DNA of 9,241 bases from Candidatus Aminicenantota bacterium (GTDB taxonomy: Bacteria; Acidobacteriota; Aminicenantia; Aminicenantales; Saccharicenantaceae): the NCBI GenBank assembly GCA_022867105.1, contig JALHVH010000251.1, positions 1 through 9,241 of the forward strand. The letters are read 5' to 3'. The position numbers were made by a program, and so were the translations under genes. Positions 5,543 through 9,241 of the stretch are shown here, piece after piece (the first letter of the stretch is position 1; every line of letters starts with the position of its first letter). Below the pieces are notes generated by a model, which saw only the letters and a program-made list of their open reading frames with translations, was not told where the DNA came from and did not search any database.

Positions 5543-8500
5543 TCAAGACTTTTTTCGATTCCAGGTCCGGAACGCCAGGAGGATCATGATGCCCGCGCAA
5601 ACGGAACTTACAAGCAGGATCCATCTCTTAAATGGAGAGGGAAAGATGATGCCGTCGGTCTTGCCGTTCAGGATGAACCCGGCCCAGTAATAGGGGTGGG
5701 AAAGGACCTTGGAGTCGATCATCTCCAGTTTAGCCTGCCGGAGGGCGTTCATCGGGTTCTCCGAAGACCTCAGCTGGCGGTAGAACCTCTCCATAAGCTG
5801 GTAGGTGGCCTGGTCGTTGACGGCCCAGAGGCTCATGAGGACGGATGAAGAACCCGCGTAAAAGAAGGCCCGGCTCATGCCTTCGATCCCCTCGCCCCGG
5901 ATGAACTGTCCCAGCCCCGTCTGGCACGCTGAGAGGACCACCAGGTCCGCGTTCATCTTCAGGTTAAAGACCTCACGCATCTGGAGGAAGCCGTCCTCGG
6001 AGGGGTCCTGGTCCAGGGAGAGGATGATGGAGGACCGGGCGGGTTTCTTGTCGTCGATGAGGCCGTGTGTCGCGAAGTGGATGATCCTGTAGTCCGTAAG
6101 CGGCTCGGATTTGAGGCGATCCTCGGTGGCGCGCTCTCTCTCAAACGCGTCGGCCCGGGAGACCTTGAAGAGGGAGGCGACCCTGCGTGTTTCGAGCCCG
6201 CTGTATTTCAGTCTGAAGAAATTGAGCGAGGGATTGGCATAAAAATCCTTGAAGATGTCCGGGCCCTGCCCGCGGATATCCTCCTCGTTCGAACCGTAGT
6301 AAGGGTCGCCGAACGCCAGGAGGTCCTTATTCGGCCGCGCCGCCAGCCCTTTCTTCCGGATGTTCAATTCGCGGAGGGAGGAAAGGGACGGGACATAAGC
6401 AACGGCGTAGTCCTGGACCAGCCACCTTTCCTTCCGGTCGTCCGGGACGAGGGTTTCGAAGGGCAGGAGGTTCAGGATGTCATCGGGAACGAAGACGATC
6501 CGCTTCGTGCCTTTTGTCAGGCCGGGCAGGACCAGCTCCTCGAACAAGACGCGGCCGAGCCTGAAATCGCGGTTGTCCTTGTCGGAAATGGCCTTGCCGT
6601 ACTCCGCGACCTGGTCCTGAAGGACCTTGCGGGCCGGGGCCCGGAAGATCCGGAAGTCGTCCTTTCTCAGAGCGAACCCATAGGATCGGTCCTTCCCCAG
6701 CGTGTAGGCGAAGAACGCCGTCCCGGCGTCGGCCATCCGCTTGGCTTCGTCGAGCGAGATGATCTCCGGGTATTTGAGGCCGGCATAGGCGGGGCTCGTC
6801 GTGCGGATCTCCCGCTTCAAGGTGTCCAGCTTTTCATCTGAAGTCTTGAGCTGCTCCGTGATCCTTGTCTTATCCTCAGGGCTGAGGCCCGGCATGAGCA
6901 GCTTCGTGTATAATTGGGAGATATCGCGCATGATCTCCTTTTCCTGGTTGACCAGCTTGAAGTCGACCCCTTGCGATACGTTGACCTCGGAGACCTCGAG
7001 GCTGTCCAGGAACCCCCGCGCCTTGGCTCTTTCCAGGCAGTTGAAGGCCTCGATGCCGCGGTCTTTTTTGTTTTCATCGATGTCCAGGGTCGCCAGGAGG
7101 TCGATGAGATTCTGGTAGGCGTCGATCCGTTTCTCAGATCCCAGGTAGCTGGCCTTTAATTCCTCCTGAACGGAGTTATACCGGATCTCCTCGATGACGC
7201 GGATGGAGTTCTCATAATTATGGATGGCGTCTTCATAGCGCTTCTGGTTCTTCAGGGAGTTGGCGATCTCAAGATACGCTTCCCATAGGATATCGCCTCC
7301 ATTTATCCCCAGGGCGACATCGATCGCTTTTTGGTAATAGCGGGTGGATTCTTCGTAATTGCCGAGGTTGGAATATACGATCCCGATATTATTGAACAAC
7401 ATACCCAACGAATTATTGTCATTCGTTTCTTTAGCTTGACTTAGAGCGAGTTCAAAATATTCAAGCGCTTCAGAATATAATCGCAGATGAGATTTTGCTG
7501 ATCCAATGTTATTTAAAACTTGGATAATGAGTTTTTTGTCTTTTGCTTCTTTCGCAAGTTTCAGGGAGTCGCTAAAATAACTCAGGGCCTTATTAAAGTC
7601 TTCCTTGTTATCAGACAAGAATCCTTTTTTAATAAATGCCGATCCAATATTGTTATAGTCCAGCGCAATGTACGCATTATTAAAAAATTCTTGATCAAGA
7701 TTATATGCTTTTGTAAGATAATTAAGAGCCTTTTCATAATTGCCTAAATATACCCATATAACCCCCATGTTATGTAGTGTATCAGCCTGGTCTAATGCAT
7801 TCTTTTCTTTTATGGCAATCTTTAAAGAGGCCTCGTAAGAGCTAAGCGCAGACGCATAGTTATCTATTTTCCAATAATATAAACCCAGATTATTCAAGCA
7901 CCTTCCTTCTTCCTTTTTATTGCCGAGAGAGATCGATATTTTGATCGCTAATTCATTGAGTTTGTAAAACTCTCTGTACTCGGCCTGATCCCAATATAAA
8001 GCACTGAATTGACGTAAACACTTAACTTCATGATCCGGACTTTTAATTTCCCTTGACAGAGCGATCGCTTTCTGGAAGCAGTCTATGGCCATATTGAGCT
8101 GCTTGGAGGACCGAAATCCTTTCCCTTCCTGATAAAGACGGTAGATTCGTAGATAGGTGGAGCACATCTCCTCTTTCTTTTTGTCGGAGACTTTTTGAGC
8201 CAGGGCCAGGGCCTTTGTATAATAATCCGTGGATTCCTGGAGCTTGCCGGTGTTCCAATAGACAAGTCCCAGGCTCAGAAGGGAATCGAGCTCAAGGACG
8301 GCTTGGCCTTCTTTCCGGGATACCTCCAGGCACCTGGAGAGGACGGCGGCTGACTTATCGTATTCTCCCTGGCGGCGGAGCCGGTCTCCCTCCTGGAATA
8401 GGCCGGCGGGAGATACTTTGGGGGCCCCGGGGGAGACGAAATTCTTGGCGTTTTGAAAGCCGATCAAGCTTTCGGCCAGCGCGATGAGAAAGATCAGCAG

Positions 8501-8548
8501 GCTCCCTGCCCGCAAGGTTCTCTTCACGTCTGTTCTTGAAGTCTTCAT
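5543..8548 (-). CDS. Exported, C-terminally anchored TPR-CHAT protein 2 (caspase-like peptidase)
   Basis: A 1001-residue paralog of the protein at 194-3196 with the same order of parts. Counting from 8548: a basic start and hydrophobic signal (about 15-31, possible cut after A-L-A); TPR units from about 52 to 455, sharing near-identical stretches with the paralog (KKEEGRCLNNLGLYYWK at 212-227); a helical linker; and a CHAT domain at about 610-965 with an intact dyad, His828 (HFATHG) and Cys875 (LSACQTG). Unlike the paralog it ends in a membrane segment (about 975-993) followed by a basic tail, RTWNRKKS. The catalytic domain should therefore sit outside the cytoplasmic membrane, held at both ends if the signal is not cleaved. 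The ATG at 8548 is preferred for a compact n-region; a TTG at 8566 would add six residues, and neither has a good ribosome site. DNA for residues about 163-390 is strikingly AT-rich. It has its own promoter at 8604-8633. Substrate and TPR ligand are unknown. Confidence 0.9.
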   Translation of the reverse strand: MKTSRTDVKRTLRAGSLLIFLIALAESLIGFQNAKNFVSPGAPKVSPAGLFQEGDRLRRQGEYDKSAAVLSRCLEVSRKEGQAVLELDSLLSLGLVYWNTGKLQESTDYYTKALALAQKVSDKKKEEMCSTYLRIYRLYQEGKGFRSSKQLNMAIDCFQKAIALSREIKSPDHEVKCLRQFSALYWDQAEYREFYKLNELAIKISISLGNKKEEGRCLNNLGLYYWKIDNYASALSSYEASLKIAIKEKNALDQADTLHNMGVIWVYLGNYEKALNYLTKAYNLDQEFFNNAYIALDYNNIGSAFIKKGFLSDNKEDFNKALSYFSDSLKLAKEAKDKKLIIQVLNNIGSAKSHLRLYSEALEYFELALSQAKETNDNNSLGMLFNNIGIVYSNLGNYEESTRYYQKAIDVALGINGGDILWEAYLEIANSLKNQKRYEDAIHNYENSIRVIEEIRYNSVQEELKASYLGSEKRIDAYQNLIDLLATLDIDENKKDRGIEAFNCLERAKARGFLDSLEVSEVNVSQGVDFKLVNQEKEIMRDISQLYTKLLMPGLSPEDKTRITEQLKTSDEKLDTLKREIRTTSPAYAGLKYPEIISLDEAKRMADAGTAFFAYTLGKDRSYGFALRKDDFRIFRAPARKVLQDQVAEYGKAISDKDNRDFRLGRVLFEELVLPGLTKGTKRIVFVPDDILNLLPFETLVPDDRKERWLVQDYAVAYVPSLSSLRELNIRKKGLAARPNKDLLAFGDPYYGSNEEDIRGQGPDIFKDFYANPSLNFFRLKYSGLETRRVASLFKVSRADAFERERATEDRLKSEPLTDYRIIHFATHGLIDDKKPARSSIILSLDQDPSEDGFLQMREVFNLKMNADLVVLSACQTGLGQFIRGEGIEGMSRAFFYAGSSSVLMSLWAVNDQATYQLMERFYRQLRSSENPMNALRQAKLEMIDSKVLSHPYYWAGFILNGKTDGIIFPSPFKRWILLVSSVCAGIMILLAFRTWNRKKS

Positions 8549-8603
8549 TTTGGGCAGATCGAACAATTGACCTGGAACATGAGGGCCAACGACCTGCTCG
8601 CCA

Positions 8604-8633
8604 ACTATAAGAAACGTGGGGGGAGAGGGTCAA
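8604..8633 (-). promoter_or_regulatory. Candidate sigma-70 promoter for TPR-CHAT protein 2
   Basis: On the minus strand TTGACC (8628-8633, 5/6) is followed after 18 bases by TATAGT (8604-8609, 5/6), giving a start near 8598 and a leader of about 50 bases. The -35 lies inside an inverted repeat, AGAGGG (8624-8629) and CCCTCT (8636-8641), which could be an operator or chance. Confidence 0.5.
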
Positions 8634-8654
8634 TCCCCTCTTGAGATGAGAAAA

Positions 8655-8693
8655 GGGGTGATTTTTTTTGATTCACCTCACCCCAAAAGGTGA
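8655..8693. promoter_or_regulatory. Cluster of GGTGA half-sites upstream of the CHAT gene 2 promoter
   Basis: The pentamer GGTGA occurs four times in 37 bp: plus strand at 8657-8661, minus strand at 8673-8677 and 8678-8682, and plus strand at 8689-8693. Longer inverted pairs are GGGGTGA (8655-8661) with TCACCCC (8678-8684), and TCACCT (8673-8678) with AGGTGA (8688-8693). A T8 run lies at 8662-8669. The cluster begins about 20 bp beyond the candidate -35, where an activator would bind. I found no convincing terminator for the upstream gene here. Confidence 0.4.
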
Positions 8694-8696
8694 TGC

Positions 8697-8728
8697 CTGG
8701 ATCCAGTCAGAAATGTCCCTATAATAGG
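8697..8728. repeat. Two short palindromes in the intergenic region
   Basis: CTGGATCCAG (8697-8706) is a perfect 10-bp palindrome, and CCTATAATAGG (8718-8728) is an 11-bp near-perfect one with a single central base. Both lie between the small secreted-protein gene and the promoter of CHAT gene 2. They may be binding sites, but such short palindromes also arise by chance. Confidence 0.25.
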
Positions 8729-8756
8729 ATATTAATTGAGGTCCTGATTTTGAGGA

Positions 8757-9041
8757 TCAGTCGCCGGTGCTTGGTCTACCAGAGAGCAGTTCCCCAGTCG
8801 GCTTTACCGTCCCCGTCGAGCCGGAATCGTTGCCGGAGAGGACCTGTTTCTTGTGGGTGTTGAAGATCGAGTCGAAGCCCGGGAAGATCGAGACCAGGAA
8901 CTGGATGGGTTTTCTGAGGAGAAGGCGGGCATCGATCCTGGAGCTCTTCTTGTCGGTGGCGAACAGGCCGGACGCCGAGAGTCCGATGAAGACCAGGCAA
9001 ACGACGAGAGCGACGGTCCTGACAAATGATCTTTTCCGCAT
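8757..9041 (-). CDS. Small secreted protein, unknown function
   Basis: A 94-residue protein I do not recognise. Residues 1-28 form a clear signal peptide (MRKRSFVRTV, hydrophobic core to about 20, likely cut after G-L-F-A28). The mature part, about 66 residues, has a basic/amphipathic segment (ARLLLRKPIQFLVSIFPGF, 38-56) and then a polar Gly/Ser/Thr-rich tail from about 68 to the end. There are no cysteines in the mature region and no lipobox. The ATG at 9041 is chosen over an in-frame TTG at 9143 because GGAGG lies five bases upstream and because it begins the signal peptide exactly. It is encoded upstream of, and in the same direction as, CHAT gene 2, with 208 bp between, so the two may share regulation without being one tight operon. 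Role unknown; a peptidase substrate, a ligand for the TPR proteins or an unrelated envelope protein are all possible. Confidence 0.7.
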   Translation of the reverse strand: MRKRSFVRTVALVVCLVFIGLSASGLFATDKKSSRIDARLLLRKPIQFLVSIFPGFDSIFNTHKKQVLSGNDSGSTGTVKPTGELLSGRPSTGD

Positions 9042-9154
9042 AGCGGCCTCCTTATAAAATACGACTCGCCTTGGGAAATGGTCGGAGGGATCGACTAATG
9101 ATCGAAAGATCTGCGAAAATCTCTCCTCAACATACTCATCCAAGGCTTGGGATT

Positions 9155-9183
9155 AATCTAGGATAGGGGAGGCGAAATGTCAA
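9155..9183 (-). promoter_or_regulatory. Sigma-70-type promoter for the small secreted protein
   Basis: On the minus strand a perfect TTGACA (9178-9183) is followed after exactly 17 bases by TAGATT (9155-9160, 4/6). The start would be near 9148, leaving a leader of about 107 bases before the ATG at 9041. An 11-bp palindrome, CCAAGGCTTGG (9140-9150), sits at the predicted start and could be an operator. Confidence 0.5.
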
Positions 9184-9194
9184 GCGTTTTTTTC

Positions 9195-9204
9195 GGCGGT
9201 CGCC
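9195..9204. repeat. Small GC-rich inverted repeat at the right edge
   Basis: GGCG and CGCC flank GT at 9195-9204, with a T7 run just before it at 9187-9193 on the plus strand. The T run is on the wrong side for a plus-strand terminator and becomes an A run on the minus strand, so no function is assigned. The rest of 9205-9241 is AT-rich with no gene visible. Confidence 0.2.
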
Positions 9205-9241
9205 TTCCTAAGTTGTTCAAAAAAAATACTTTATGTCTTAG

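Noticed and set aside
5515..5555. Strong intrinsic terminator between the AAA+ gene and CHAT gene 2
   Set aside because: The 6-bp stem at 5515-5528 is 21 bases from the T run, and no better stem abuts the T run.
6065..6841. Long plus-strand open frame (258 codons) opposite CHAT gene 2
   Set aside because: It is antisense to conserved CHAT coding sequence, with no ribosome site or domain; the open frame follows from GC-rich codon use.
194..8548. Type III-E CRISPR (Craspase) locus, suggested by TPR-CHAT plus RpoE-like sigma
   Set aside because: There is no repeat array, gRAMP or other Cas gene in the window, and these CHAT proteins carry export signals, unlike the cytoplasmic Craspase peptidase.
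9042..9143. N-terminal extension of the small secreted protein from a TTG at 9143
   Set aside because: It would bury the signal peptide behind 34 charged residues, while a GGAGG site precedes the ATG at 9041.

Overview
The window reads as a chromosomal signalling locus from a Gram-negative-type bacterium. It carries two large paralogous TPR-CHAT proteins (CHAT is a caspase-like peptidase fold). Both have N-terminal export signals. Between them lie an ECF-type sigma factor with a membrane-bound zinc-finger anti-sigma partner, and a sigma-54-activator-like AAA+ protein with a Fis-type helix-turn-helix. The flanks of the large genes are clearly GC-rich by eye. Long TPR-CHAT proteins next to ECF sigma/anti-sigma pairs and small signal-peptide proteins recall Aminicenantes/Acidobacteriota-type or deltaproteobacterial genomes, but no marker gene is present and this assignment is a tentative impression. 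I see no tRNA, rRNA, CRISPR array, transposase or attachment site.

Layout, left to right: (i) 1-48, minus, the 5' end of a signal-peptide protein that runs off the window; (ii) 49-193, a divergent promoter region; (iii) 194-3196, plus, exported TPR-CHAT protein 1; (iv) 3142-3849, minus, anti-sigma protein, whose 3' end overlaps the 3' end of (iii) by 55 bp; (v) 3836-4378, minus, sigma factor, whose 3' end overlaps the anti-sigma start by 14 bp; (vi) 4379-4562, a compact divergent regulatory region with an inverted repeat between two candidate promoters; (vii) 4563-5492, plus, PspF-like AAA+ regulator; (viii) 5543-8548, minus, TPR-CHAT protein 2 with a C-terminal membrane anchor; (ix) 8549-8756, a promoter region rich in short inverted repeats; (x) 8757-9041, minus, a small secreted protein with a strong promoter and a leader of about 107 nt. 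No gene-free stretch exceeds 300 bp.

How the parts may work together (inference): the sigma and anti-sigma genes are co-transcribed and translationally coupled, so they should form a classic surface-signalling pair. The anti-sigma protein places an N-terminal H-x3-C-x2-C zinc finger in the cytoplasm and an FN3-like domain outside. Both CHAT proteins keep the His/Cys dyad and are predicted to face the same outer compartment. An attractive model is that these TPR-gated peptidases act on the anti-sigma outer domain, or on the small secreted proteins nearby, to release the sigma factor. The AAA+ protein, divergent from the sigma gene, would add a second layer of transcriptional control. Nothing in the sequence proves this cleavage step.

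Two sequence-level oddities stand out. Both CHAT genes carry a strongly AT-rich island confined to the middle of the TPR array. CHAT protein 1 lacks the C-terminal anchor of its paralog, and at that place its coding sequence runs into the anti-sigma gene on the other strand.
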